From NCBI RefSeq assembly GCF_029625295.1, contig NZ_CP121112.1, forward strand, positions 2,790,001-2,854,000: a DNA stretch of 64,000 nucleotides. The letters are read 5' to 3'. The translations under genes were made by a program, and so were the position numbers. Below, piece by piece: positions 54,825 to 63,243 of this stretch (its first letter is position 1; the number at the start of each line of letters is the position of its first letter). Under the pieces are notes generated by a model that was not told where the DNA came from, did no database searches, and was given only the letters and a program-made list of their open reading frames with translations. Origin of the DNA: Flavobacterium gyeonganense. Lineage in GTDB: Bacteria; Bacteroidota; Bacteroidia; Flavobacteriales; Flavobacteriaceae.

Positions 54825-56091
54825 ATGTTTAGTAAAGATAATTGGGATGAGATTTTACAGGCTTTAACCGCCAACGTTTTCAGAACGGTTCTAACTGCAT
54901 TTGGGGTATTTTGGGGCATATTTATTTTAGTAATATTACTTGCTGCAGGAAACGGACTCGAAAACGGTGTAAAAAAAGGGTTTGACGGAATAGCTACAAA
55001 CACCATGTTTATGTGGAGTCAGACAACATCAAAAGCTTATAAAGGCTTGCCCAAGGTGCGACGTTATGATTTTAGAAACAGTGATGTTGCTTCTTTAAGA
55101 GAGGCTTTTCCGGATTTATTGTATGTGTCCCCACGAAATCAATTAGGTGATTTTAACGGAACAAATAATGTGGTTAGGGGAACAAAAACTTCAGCATTTA
55201 CCATTTATGGGGATTATCCCGAACTGATTAAGCAACAGCCGATGGATATCATAAAAGGACGTTTTATCAATCAGCAGGATATTCTTGAAAGAAGAAAAAA
55301 TAGCAGTGATTGGAAAAGGTGTTATTGCGGAGCTTTATGGAAAAGAAGAAGAAGCTGTTGGCACTTATGTGAAAATTAACGGAATAAATTTTATGGTCGT
55401 TGGGGTTTATAAATCGAAACAACAGGGAGGAAATGCAGAGCAGGAACAAAAAAATATTTTCATCCCTTTTACTACTTTTCAGCAGTCTTTTAATTATGGG
55501 GATAAAGTAGGCTGGATGGCACTTACTGCAAAAGATGAAACCTCCATTACAGATTTAAAGCCAAAGATTTTGGACAAAATAAAAGCACTTCATTCTATAA
55601 ATCCTAAAGATGATCGTGCCGTAGGAAACTTCGATTTGTACGAACAGTTTAACAAGGTGCAAAGTCTTTTTACTATTTTAAAAATCATTGCCTATTTTGT
55701 AGGCACTTTGGTTTTGATTTCAGGCGTAATTGGTATATCTAATATTATGCTTATTGTGGTAAAAGAAAGAACTAAAGAAATTGGAATTCGAAGGGCGTTA
55801 GGAGCGACTCCAGCAGCTATAAGAGGACAAATTTTGTCAGAATCAATATTTTTAACCATCATTTCAGGTATGCTAGGAATTGCTGTTGCAACAGGGCTTA
55901 TTGCACTTTTGAATATGTTTTTAGATTCAATGCCTCCAAACAGCAATACCATGTTTGCAAATCCAAGTGTAGATTTGCGGGTTGTATTTGTAGCTTTATT
56001 AATCCTTATTGGTTCAGGATTACTGGCCGGATTTATACCTGCACAGACGGCAATCAATGTAAAACCGGTGGATGCTTTACGAACAGAATAA
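54825..56091 (+). pseudogene. Second MacB-like ABC permease, frameshifted
   Basis: A paralog of the preceding permease. The first 150 codons read in one frame (N-terminal helix VLTAFGVFWGIFILVILLAAGNG, then FDGIATNTMFMWSQTTSKAYKG). The frame then breaks at an A6 run (55295-55300). Removing one A gives ILERRKIAVIGKGVIAELYG, the expected MacB sequence, and the second frame continues to the normal end, including the signature NIMLIVVKERTKEIGIRRALGATPAAIRGQI. With one A fewer the gene would encode about 421 residues. So this is a single-base frameshift in an otherwise complete gene. Confidence 0.88.
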
Positions 56092-56130
56092 ATTATCAAT
56101 CAAAATATAATCGAATTAACAACAAACAAA

Positions 56131-57252
56131 ATGAAAAAAGGAGTAACCGTAACCATTTTAATTTTTATTGCTATAGTTTTCTTTGGCGCACTTTATTATC
56201 TGTATGCTAAAAATCAGGAGTCTCCAGTTGTTTTTAAAACTGAAAAAGCTGAAATTAAAACGATTGTAAAAAATACGATTGCAACAGGAAATATCCAGCC
56301 AGATGAAGAGGTTCTGATTAAACCTAATATTTCAGGTATTATTGAGTCTGTTTACATTAAGGCGGGTGAAAAAATCAAAGCAGGGGATATGATTGCAAAA
56401 ATCAGGGTTGTTGCTAATGTTTCTAATGTAAGCAGTACTCAAAATCAGGTTCAGACCGCTAAAATTGCATTAGACAATCAGGAGAAAATCTATCAGAGAC
56501 AAAAAACATTATTTGATAAAGATGTAATTTCTGCAAATGATTTTGATGCAGCCCAGCTAGCTTATAAACAGGCAAAACAAAATTATCTGTCAGCAAAACA
56601 AAGTCTGGATATCGTAAAAACAGGAACAACATCTTCATTAGGAAGCTATGCAAATACACTGATTCGTTCTACTGTAAACGGGATGGTTTTAGATGTGCCT
56701 GTAAAAGTTGGAAATCAGGTTATTGAAAGTAATAATTTTAATGAAGGAACTACAATAGCAAGCGTGGCAGATGTTGGGAGAATGATTTTTGTTGGAAAAA
56801 TTGATGAATCTGAAGTAGGTAAAATAAAAGAAAGAATGCCTATTGAAATTACAATTGGAGCAATTGAAAACAAAAAATTCACGGCTGTTTTAACCTATAT
56901 AGCTCCTAAGGGAGTAGTTGAAAACGGAGCTATCCAGTTTGAGATCAAAGCTTCTTTAGAAAACAATGATGCTACTTTTATCAGAGCCGGCTTAAGTGCA
57001 AATGCTTCTATTATTTTAGAGAAAGCAGACAAAGTTTTGGCTATTAAAGAATCATTGGTTCAGTTTGACAAAAAAACTCAAAAACCTTATGTTGAAATCG
57101 AAACAGCACCTCAAAAGTTCCAAAGAAAAGATGTAGTTCTGGGGGTAAGTGACGGGATTTATGTTCAGGTTAAAAGCGGTGTTAAGGCATCTGATAAAAT
57201 TAAAATCTGGAATCAGGGACTCATCAATGAGGGTGAAGGCGAAAAAAAATAA
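56131..57252 (+). CDS. Periplasmic adaptor subunit (HlyD/MacA type) 1
   Basis: A 373-residue membrane fusion protein. An N-terminal anchor (VTILIFIAIVFFGALYYLYA) is followed by the two halves of a lipoyl/biotinyl-like domain (SGIIESVYIKAGEKIKAGDMIAKI, then STVNGMVLDVPVKVGNQV) enclosing a helical hairpin (about residues 100-180). A beta-barrel domain follows. It bridges the MacB-type permeases and TolC. It lies 39 bases after the permease and is probably part of the operon. Confidence 0.92.
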   Translation: MKKGVTVTILIFIAIVFFGALYYLYAKNQESPVVFKTEKAEIKTIVKNTIATGNIQPDEEVLIKPNISGIIESVYIKAGEKIKAGDMIAKIRVVANVSNVSSTQNQVQTAKIALDNQEKIYQRQKTLFDKDVISANDFDAAQLAYKQAKQNYLSAKQSLDIVKTGTTSSLGSYANTLIRSTVNGMVLDVPVKVGNQVIESNNFNEGTTIASVADVGRMIFVGKIDESEVGKIKERMPIEITIGAIENKKFTAVLTYIAPKGVVENGAIQFEIKASLENNDATFIRAGLSANASIILEKADKVLAIKESLVQFDKKTQKPYVEIETAPQKFQRKDVVLGVSDGIYVQVKSGVKASDKIKIWNQGLINEGEGEKK

Positions 57253-57290
57253 TTTGATTATTTAAAGCGATTTTTGGACTTATAAAACGT

Positions 57291-57298
57291 TAAATTTG
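57291..57298 (+). promoter_or_regulatory. Candidate -7 element before the TolC gene
   Basis: TAAATTTG matches TAnnTTTG, 33 bases before the preferred ATG. A TTG at 57274 is only 14 bases upstream, so the promoter is uncertain. Confidence 0.4.
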
Positions 57299-57331
57299 CA
57301 TGGTATCTGCTGTGCTTTCATTTCAAAATAT

Positions 57332-58783
57332 ATGAAAATAAATAAATATAATAGTTTTGTTTTTGCTCTCCTGTTTGGATTAGCATTATCTACACAGGCT
57401 CAAACAAAACAATGGACACTGGAAGAATGTGTACGTTATGCACTGGATAATAATATCACAATCAAACTATCTGAATTAGATGTTAAGAATTCTGTCATAG
57501 ATAAAAGAGGAGCTTTAGGAAATTATCTGCCTGCTGTAAATGCAAATGCTTCACATTCATGGAATATTGGATTAAATCAAAATATTACAACAGGATTGCT
57601 TGAAAATCAAACTACACAATATTCATCAATTGGGGCGAGTGTTGGTGTCGATATTTACAAAGGTTTACAAAATCAGAATACTTATAGAAGAGCTAAACTG
57701 TCTATAGTTGCTTCAAAATATCAATTATTAAAGATGCAAGAAGATATTTCATTAAATGTCGCCAATGCATTTTTGGAAATTCTTTTCAATAAGGAAAATT
57801 TAAAAGTAAAAAAGGAACAGCTCGCTATTGATGAAAAACGATTTAAGCGTTCAGAAGAAATGGTAAATGCGGGTACAATTCCTCGCGGAGATTTATTCGA
57901 TTTAAAAGCTACTGTGGCAACAGATCAACAAGCTATTATTGTAGCTGAGAATAGTTTGTTGATTTCTAAATTAAGTTTGGCTCAGTTATTACAACTTAAA
58001 GAATTTGCAGATTTTGATGTTACCGATAATACAAATGTACAGGATGAAAATAACATCATGGCGCAAAATCCAACTGATATTTATAATAAGGCAAAGGAAA
58101 CAAGAACAGAATTAAAGCTTGCAGAAACTAATCTGGAAATTGCGCAAAAAAATGTATCTATTGCGAAAGGAGCTTATCAGCCAACTTTGAGTGCTTTTTA
58201 TAACTTTAATACCAGAGCAAGCTATTCAGATATTATTACAGGATCTACTTTAAATACGGCAAATCCAACCAATCAAATAGGCTTTGTTGAAGGAACTAAT
58301 CAGTCTGTGTTACAGAATAATTACTCACCTGTTTTGGGAAATGCGGCGCCTATTCTGGATCAGTTTGATAATAATAAAGGACAGTCTTTTGGAGTTCAGT
58401 TATCTATTCCGATTTTCAACGGATTCTCTACAAGAAATAATGTAGAACGTAATAAAGTAAGCCTGGAAAAATCTAAAATTGATCTTGAGCAAAAAAGTTT
58501 AGATTTGCAGCGTAATGTTTATACTGCTTTTACGGATGCAAAAGGAGCGTTAAATGCTTATGAATCATCAACAATAACCTTAGAAGCAAGACAACAGTCT
58601 TATAATTATGCTAAAGAAAAGTATGATGTTGGCTTGATGAACTCTTTCGATTTTACCCAGGCACAAACTTTGTTAACGAACGCACAATCAGATGTAATTA
58701 GAGCAAAATACGATTACATGTTTAAAATAAAGATACTTGAATTCTACTTCGGAATTCCAATTGTCCCAATTATCAAAAACTAA
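57332..58783 (+). CDS. TolC-family outer membrane efflux protein
   Basis: From the ATG at 57332 (MKINKYNSF) this is 483 residues with a signal peptide ending LSTQAQ. An earlier TTG frame extension looks spurious. The mature protein begins WTLEECVRYALDNN, the standard TolC start, and has two repeats of the long helical-hairpin plus strand pattern (for example GNYLPAVNANASHSWNIG, and PTLSAFYNFNTRASYS in the second half). It forms the outer-membrane duct of the MacB-type exporter. The second adaptor gene follows after 5 bases. Confidence 0.93.
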   Translation: MKINKYNSFVFALLFGLALSTQAQTKQWTLEECVRYALDNNITIKLSELDVKNSVIDKRGALGNYLPAVNANASHSWNIGLNQNITTGLLENQTTQYSSIGASVGVDIYKGLQNQNTYRRAKLSIVASKYQLLKMQEDISLNVANAFLEILFNKENLKVKKEQLAIDEKRFKRSEEMVNAGTIPRGDLFDLKATVATDQQAIIVAENSLLISKLSLAQLLQLKEFADFDVTDNTNVQDENNIMAQNPTDIYNKAKETRTELKLAETNLEIAQKNVSIAKGAYQPTLSAFYNFNTRASYSDIITGSTLNTANPTNQIGFVEGTNQSVLQNNYSPVLGNAAPILDQFDNNKGQSFGVQLSIPIFNGFSTRNNVERNKVSLEKSKIDLEQKSLDLQRNVYTAFTDAKGALNAYESSTITLEARQQSYNYAKEKYDVGLMNSFDFTQAQTLLTNAQSDVIRAKYDYMFKIKILEFYFGIPIVPIIKN

Positions 58784-58788
58784 TTATC

Positions 58789-60078
58789 ATGTCAAAAAAA
58801 ACAATTTATTTCTTAATTGGCGGTGCAATAATTATAATTGCGGCTTTAATAGGACTTTCTAAATCGGGAGTGATAGGAAATAAGGACGAAGGAAAAGAAG
58901 TAGAGATATCAAAAGTTATAGCTTCCACAATTGTTGAAACTGTTTCGGCTACAGGTAAAATTCAACCAGAAATAGAAGTCAAGATTTCTCCGGAAGTTTC
59001 GGGCGAAATTATTTTATTAAATGTAAAAGAGGGGCAGGTTGTTAAAAAGGGAGATTTATTAGTGAAAATAAATCCGGATTTATACACTTCAAGTTACAAT
59101 CGTTCAGTTTCAAATTTATCAGGTACCAAGGCGGGATTAACGCAGTCGGAAGCTAGTTTTAAAGAAGCAAAAGCGAATTATGAACGTAATAAAACTTTGT
59201 ATGACAAAGGTGTTATTTCAAAGTCTGACTGGGATAAAGCTATAGCTTCTTTTGAAGTTGCAAAAGCTACAAGACAAAGTTCTTACTATAATGTTCAGAG
59301 TGCTTCTGCATCGGTAAATGAAGCAAAAGATAATTTAGGACGTACTACAATATATTCTCCTGCAGACGGAACCATTTCTGTACTAAATGTAGAATTGGGT
59401 GAACGAGTTTTAGGAACACAGCAAATGGCAGGAACTGAACTTTTAAGAGTGGCCAACCTTAATAATATGGAGGTTGAAGTTGATGTTAATGAGAATGATA
59501 TTGTAAAAATAAAAATTGGAGACGAAGCGAATGTTGAAGTAGATGCTTATCTAAAAAAGAAATTTAAAGGTGTTGTAACCAGTATTTCTAATTCGGCAAG
59601 TACGACTTTAACATCAGATCAGGTAACTAATTTTAAGGTTAAGGTTAGAATTTTAAAAGAATCTTATCAGGATTTGCTTGAAGGAAAACCATCTTCATAT
59701 TCTCCATTTAGACCAGGTATGACTGCAACTGTTGATATTATCACTACAACAAAAACAAATGTTTTGGCAGTACCTATCAGCTCTGTTGTGGTAAAATCGG
59801 ATACAACTGCTGTGAAAGATTTTAAAGTTGAGGATCCGAATGAGAAAAAAACAGCGCCAAAAAGCGATAAAAAATTTGAATGTGTTTTTGTAAAAGTGGG
59901 TGATAAAGCAAAAATCAGAATTATCAAAACCGGAATTCAGGATGATACTAATATCGAGGTGATTTCAGGATTGAAACCAGGCGATGTGGTAATTACCGGA
60001 CCTTACACGACTGTTTCCAAAGAATTAAATTCCGGGGATAAAGTGAAGCTTAAAAAGACTGAAACCTCGAAGAAATAA
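58789..60078 (+). CDS. Periplasmic adaptor subunit (HlyD/MacA type) 2
   Basis: A 429-residue membrane fusion protein, larger than the first. It has an N-terminal anchor (YFLIGGAIIIIAALIGLS), the lipoyl halves (SGEIILLNVKEGQVVKKGDLLVKI and SPADGTISVLNVELGERV) around a helical hairpin, then a beta-barrel and a C-terminal strand domain ending VVITGPYTTVSKELNSG. A second adaptor beside TolC suggests either two pumps sharing one duct or a specialised heteromeric adaptor. Spacing of 5 bases indicates one operon. Confidence 0.92.
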   Translation: MSKKTIYFLIGGAIIIIAALIGLSKSGVIGNKDEGKEVEISKVIASTIVETVSATGKIQPEIEVKISPEVSGEIILLNVKEGQVVKKGDLLVKINPDLYTSSYNRSVSNLSGTKAGLTQSEASFKEAKANYERNKTLYDKGVISKSDWDKAIASFEVAKATRQSSYYNVQSASASVNEAKDNLGRTTIYSPADGTISVLNVELGERVLGTQQMAGTELLRVANLNNMEVEVDVNENDIVKIKIGDEANVEVDAYLKKKFKGVVTSISNSASTTLTSDQVTNFKVKVRILKESYQDLLEGKPSSYSPFRPGMTATVDIITTTKTNVLAVPISSVVVKSDTTAVKDFKVEDPNEKKTAPKSDKKFECVFVKVGDKAKIRIIKTGIQDDTNIEVISGLKPGDVVITGPYTTVSKELNSGDKVKLKKTETSKK

Positions 60079-60108
60079 ATCGATACAATTAACTTTAAAT
60101 AAAAAATT

Positions 60109-60780
60109 TTGTCTTTTATTCTTAATATCGAAACCGCTACCAAAAATTGTTCGGTAGCAATTGCTAAAGATGGCGAAACAATTATTTGCAAAGAAATTGC
60201 AGAAGAAGGTTATTCACATGCCGAAAAGCTACATGTTTTTATTGAAGAAATAATAGCTGAATCAGGGATTTCTGTTCACGATTTAGTCGCAGTTGCTGTA
60301 AGCCAGGGACCAGGTTCTTATACCGGACTTAGGATTGGGGTTTCAGCAGCAAAGGGATTGTGTTTTGCTTTAAATATTCCGTTGATTGCAGTAGATACTT
60401 TACAAACCTTGGCATCTCAGGCTAAAATTTCTGAGGGCAAAATAATTGCAATGCTGGACGCGCGGAGAATGGAAGTTTACAGTGCAATTTTTAGTGCTGA
60501 ATTAAAAACTGAAAGAGCAATTCTGGCAGAAGTTATTGACGAAAATTCATTTAAAGATTTTACAGAAAAGCTGTATTTTGTTGGTGACTGTACAGAAAAA
60601 TGCAAGACAGTATTAACTAAAGAGAATTTTGTGTTTTTAGAAGATATCAAATATCCTTCAGCTGCCGCAATGAGTAAAATTAGTTACGATAAATATCAAA
60701 AAAGCGACACTGTAGATGTCGCTTACTTTGAACCTTATTATTTAAAAGATTTTATGGTTGCTGCACCAAAAAAGCAATAA
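60109..60780 (+). CDS. tsaB: tRNA threonylcarbamoyladenosine biosynthesis protein TsaB
   Basis: A 223-residue member of the ASKHA fold, partner of TsaD and TsaE in making t6A in tRNA. It starts at TTG (MSFILNIETATKNCSVAIA). The hallmark GPGSYTGLRIG is at 67-77, preceded by AVAVSQ, and DARRMEVYSAIF comes later. Short C-terminal region typical of TsaB. Placed just after the exporter, 30 bases on; no functional link is apparent. Confidence 0.93.
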   Translation: MSFILNIETATKNCSVAIAKDGETIICKEIAEEGYSHAEKLHVFIEEIIAESGISVHDLVAVAVSQGPGSYTGLRIGVSAAKGLCFALNIPLIAVDTLQTLASQAKISEGKIIAMLDARRMEVYSAIFSAELKTERAILAEVIDENSFKDFTEKLYFVGDCTEKCKTVLTKENFVFLEDIKYPSAAAMSKISYDKYQKSDTVDVAYFEPYYLKDFMVAAPKKQ

Positions 60781-60785
60781 TGTTT

Positions 60786-61598
60786 TTATTTCTGTACTGT
60801 ATATGGCTGAATAGCAATACCTGCTTCATCTAATGCTATTTTGCAATTCTCTAAAGTTTCAGAAAAAACGGCTCCGTAATTTTCATTTTTTGCCCAGGGA
60901 CGAACAGCAAAATCAATAGAACTTGCCGATAAATTTTTTACAAATACTTCAGGTGCAGGAGTTTTGAGGACCTTAGGATTTCTAATTAAAACATCTAGTA
61001 ATATGTCTTTAGCTTTTTTGATATCTGAATCATATGAAACAGAAAAGGTCAAATCAGCTTTTCGCTCACCCTGCATTGAATAATTGATTATATTTCCATT
61101 AGATAAAGCTCCATTAGGTACAAAAACTGTTTGGTTATTACCCGTAACTAATTTTGTAACAAAAATTTGAATTTCGACTACGGTTGCAATCACTCCTTGT
61201 GCCTCAATTGTGTCTCCTACTTTAAAAGGCTTAAAAACAATAATTAGCATTCCGCCCGCAAAATTTGAAAGTGAACCCTGTAGTGATAAGCCAACCGCAA
61301 GTCCCATGGCTCCTAAAATGGCTACAAATGATGAAGTTTCAATTCCGAGTTTTGAAATAAAGGTTACAAATAACAATATTCTTAAGACCCAAAGCAAAAT
61401 ATCAGCAAGAAACTTAGTTAATGTAGGGTCTAAATGTCTTTTGACCATTATTTTTCTAATAATTCTGTTTATCAGTCTTATAGCATATAAGCCTACAAAT
61501 AAAATTAGAAATGCCGAGATCAACTTCGGTGAATAATCAATTAAAATATCAATAAATTTCGTTGCGTAACTGGAAAGCTGGTTTGGGTTTACATCCAT
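60786..61598 (-). CDS. Small-conductance mechanosensitive channel (MscS family)
   Basis: A 270-residue MscS-type channel, releasing solutes on hypo-osmotic shock. Three N-terminal helices are followed by the pore-lining helix and the signature AMGLAVGLSLQGSLSNFAGGML. The conserved beta domain has FKPFKVGDTIEAQGVIATV and the loop VPNGALSNGNIINYS. The C-terminal alpha/beta domain ends PYTVQK. Length is close to E. coli MscS (286). Convergent with tsaB with only 5 bases between stops. Confidence 0.93.
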   Translation of the reverse strand: MDVNPNQLSSYATKFIDILIDYSPKLISAFLILFVGLYAIRLINRIIRKIMVKRHLDPTLTKFLADILLWVLRILLFVTFISKLGIETSSFVAILGAMGLAVGLSLQGSLSNFAGGMLIIVFKPFKVGDTIEAQGVIATVVEIQIFVTKLVTGNNQTVFVPNGALSNGNIINYSMQGERKADLTFSVSYDSDIKKAKDILLDVLIRNPKVLKTPAPEVFVKNLSASSIDFAVRPWAKNENYGAVFSETLENCKIALDEAGIAIQPYTVQK

Positions 61599-61605
61599 AT
61601 TTTAG

Positions 61606-61632
61606 ATAAAAAAACCTTCTAAATGAGAAGGT
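61606..61632 (-). terminator. Terminator after the YtxH-like gene
   Basis: Stem ACCTTCT / AGAAGGT with a 5-base loop, followed on the minus strand by a T-run. Confidence 0.8.
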
Positions 61633-61702
61633 ATATTAATTGTGCAAATATAAAAATTTGCTATGAAAAAAAAGTCTTAATCATTACAAGATATAACTGT
61701 TA

Positions 61703-62056
61703 TTAGTCAGTTTCTGTTATTGGCTTTTCGCTAATATCTACAACAGTATCATAAACAATTGGCTGCTTATCATCACTTTCTATACTTTCTTTTACAGCAT
61801 CAACAATGTCATTTATAGAGTCAGCGGTTTTTTCTGCATATTCACTTAGTATGTCTTTGGCATGATTAGTAAACTCAGCAGCATCTTCCAGTATTGGTTC
61901 AGAAACTTCTTTGAGTTTATTTAAAGTTTCTTCAACTAAGTTTTCTGTTTTTTCAATGTATGCTTTTTCGCCAGTATGTTGATCTGGGTTTTCTATTTGA
62001 GTTGACCTTTCCTGATTTTTGCCAAATAAATTTTTAAAAAACGATGATAATCCCAT
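61703..62056 (-). CDS. Small YtxH-like protein
   Basis: A 117-residue protein, highly charged, with an amphipathic helical stretch (NLVEETLNKLKEVSEPILEDAAEFT and ILSEYAEKTADSINDIVDAVK) that resembles YtxH/apolipoprotein-like coiled coils. No signal peptide or hydrophobic helix; the first residues (MGLSSFFKNLFG) are amphipathic and might associate with membranes. Function unknown. It sits upstream of the mscS gene and has its own terminator. Confidence 0.6.
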   Translation of the reverse strand: MGLSSFFKNLFGKNQERSTQIENPDQHTGEKAYIEKTENLVEETLNKLKEVSEPILEDAAEFTNHAKDILSEYAEKTADSINDIVDAVKESIESDDKQPIVYDTVVDISEKPITETD

Positions 62057-62160
62057 GTTACAAAGCTTATTAAGTTACAATACAATATTAAGTATTTTGA
62101 ATTTAGTATTGTGTTATATTTTAGTAAAATCTTCAATGAAGTGGTGGATTAGGAATAAAA

Positions 62161-62183
62161 AAAACGCCTTTATTAGGCGTTTT
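62161..62183 (-). terminator. Terminator after nfu
   Basis: Stem AAAACGCCT / AGGCGTTTT with a five-base loop and a T-run on the minus strand. Confidence 0.88.
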
Positions 62184-62209
62184 TATGGGTAATTGAATTG
62201 ATTTGTTTT

Positions 62210-63109
62210 TTATGCGTTTAGCGCTTCAACAGTGATCTGCTCATCATTTAGCATACTTTTCAGCATGTTTTCTATACCGCTTTTTAAAGTAAATGTAGAA
62301 GACGGACAGCCGCTGCATGCTCCCTGTAAAATAACTTTTACAACTTTGTTGTCTTCATTATAAGAATCAAAAGCAATGTTTCCTCCATCTGCTGCAACCG
62401 CTGGTTTTACATATTCCTCCAGAATGTTAATGATTTGTTGGGAAGTAACATCTAATTTGTCAAAAGCTTCATCTTTGGTTACATCATTTTTAGTAGCAGT
62501 TTCAATTAAACTTTCATCTAAAACGGTTCCTCCGTTTTCAATAAATTGTTTGATGAAAGTTCTAAGTTCAAGTGTAATTTCTTCCCAGTTATTGATTTCG
62601 TATTTCGTTACCGAAATGTAATTTTCATCAATAAAAACTTCTTTTACATAAGGAAATTTGAATAATTCCTGAGCCAACGGAGAAGAAGCTGTCTGGTCAA
62701 TGTTTTTGTATTCAACAGCATTTCGGGTTAGCATTCTGCTTACCACAAATTTTAATGCAGCCGGATTAGGAGTTGTTTCCCCGTAAACTGTAATTGGCTG
62801 TTTTTTAGGTTTGTTTTCGTCTATATTCACAATAGTTCCGCCTTTATTTACAAAAGCTTCAATTTGCTCGGCTACTGCATCCTGGACATCTTCCCATTCT
62901 ACGATACTGAATCTTTCTACAGCGATAAAATTTCCAGAAATGTAAACAGTCTTTACGAATGGAAGATAAAATAACTGCTGGGCTAATGGTGATGATTGTG
63001 CTTCATCAATGTTTTTAAACTCAAAATTTTGATTTTGTGTAATGAAATCATCAAATTCAAACTTTATAATGGTAGGATTTTGAGTTTCTTTTATAGTGAT
63101 TTTTGCCAT
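62210..63109 (-). CDS. nfu: Nfu-type iron-sulfur scaffold protein with duplicated N-domain
   Basis: A 299-residue Fe-S cluster scaffold/carrier. The C-terminal NifU-like domain has the cluster-binding CxxC in GACSGCPSS (C265, C268). Before it stand two copies of the Nfu N-terminal domain, about residues 10-95 and 105-195: both have the PTI/AALKF start, SSPLAQ(Q/E)LF, the KxV(Y/F)I(S/D)xN core and the IxxWE turn. Most bacterial Nfu proteins have none or one such domain, so the tandem copy is noteworthy. Single-gene unit with its own terminator. Confidence 0.92.
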   Translation of the reverse strand: MAKITIKETQNPTIIKFEFDDFITQNQNFEFKNIDEAQSSPLAQQLFYLPFVKTVYISGNFIAVERFSIVEWEDVQDAVAEQIEAFVNKGGTIVNIDENKPKKQPITVYGETTPNPAALKFVVSRMLTRNAVEYKNIDQTASSPLAQELFKFPYVKEVFIDENYISVTKYEINNWEEITLELRTFIKQFIENGGTVLDESLIETATKNDVTKDEAFDKLDVTSQQIINILEEYVKPAVAADGGNIAFDSYNEDNKVVKVILQGACSGCPSSTFTLKSGIENMLKSMLNDEQITVEALNA

Positions 63110-63243
63110 GTCTTTATATTTTTTGTAAATTTAATAAAGTTATCTTCTACTAATAGCTATATTTGGTTTTTTAATAAAACAATTAAGATTCTTTTTGTAA
63201 TCAATCTTGTTAAATTTAAAACACGGCTAATAAGTTTATTTGC

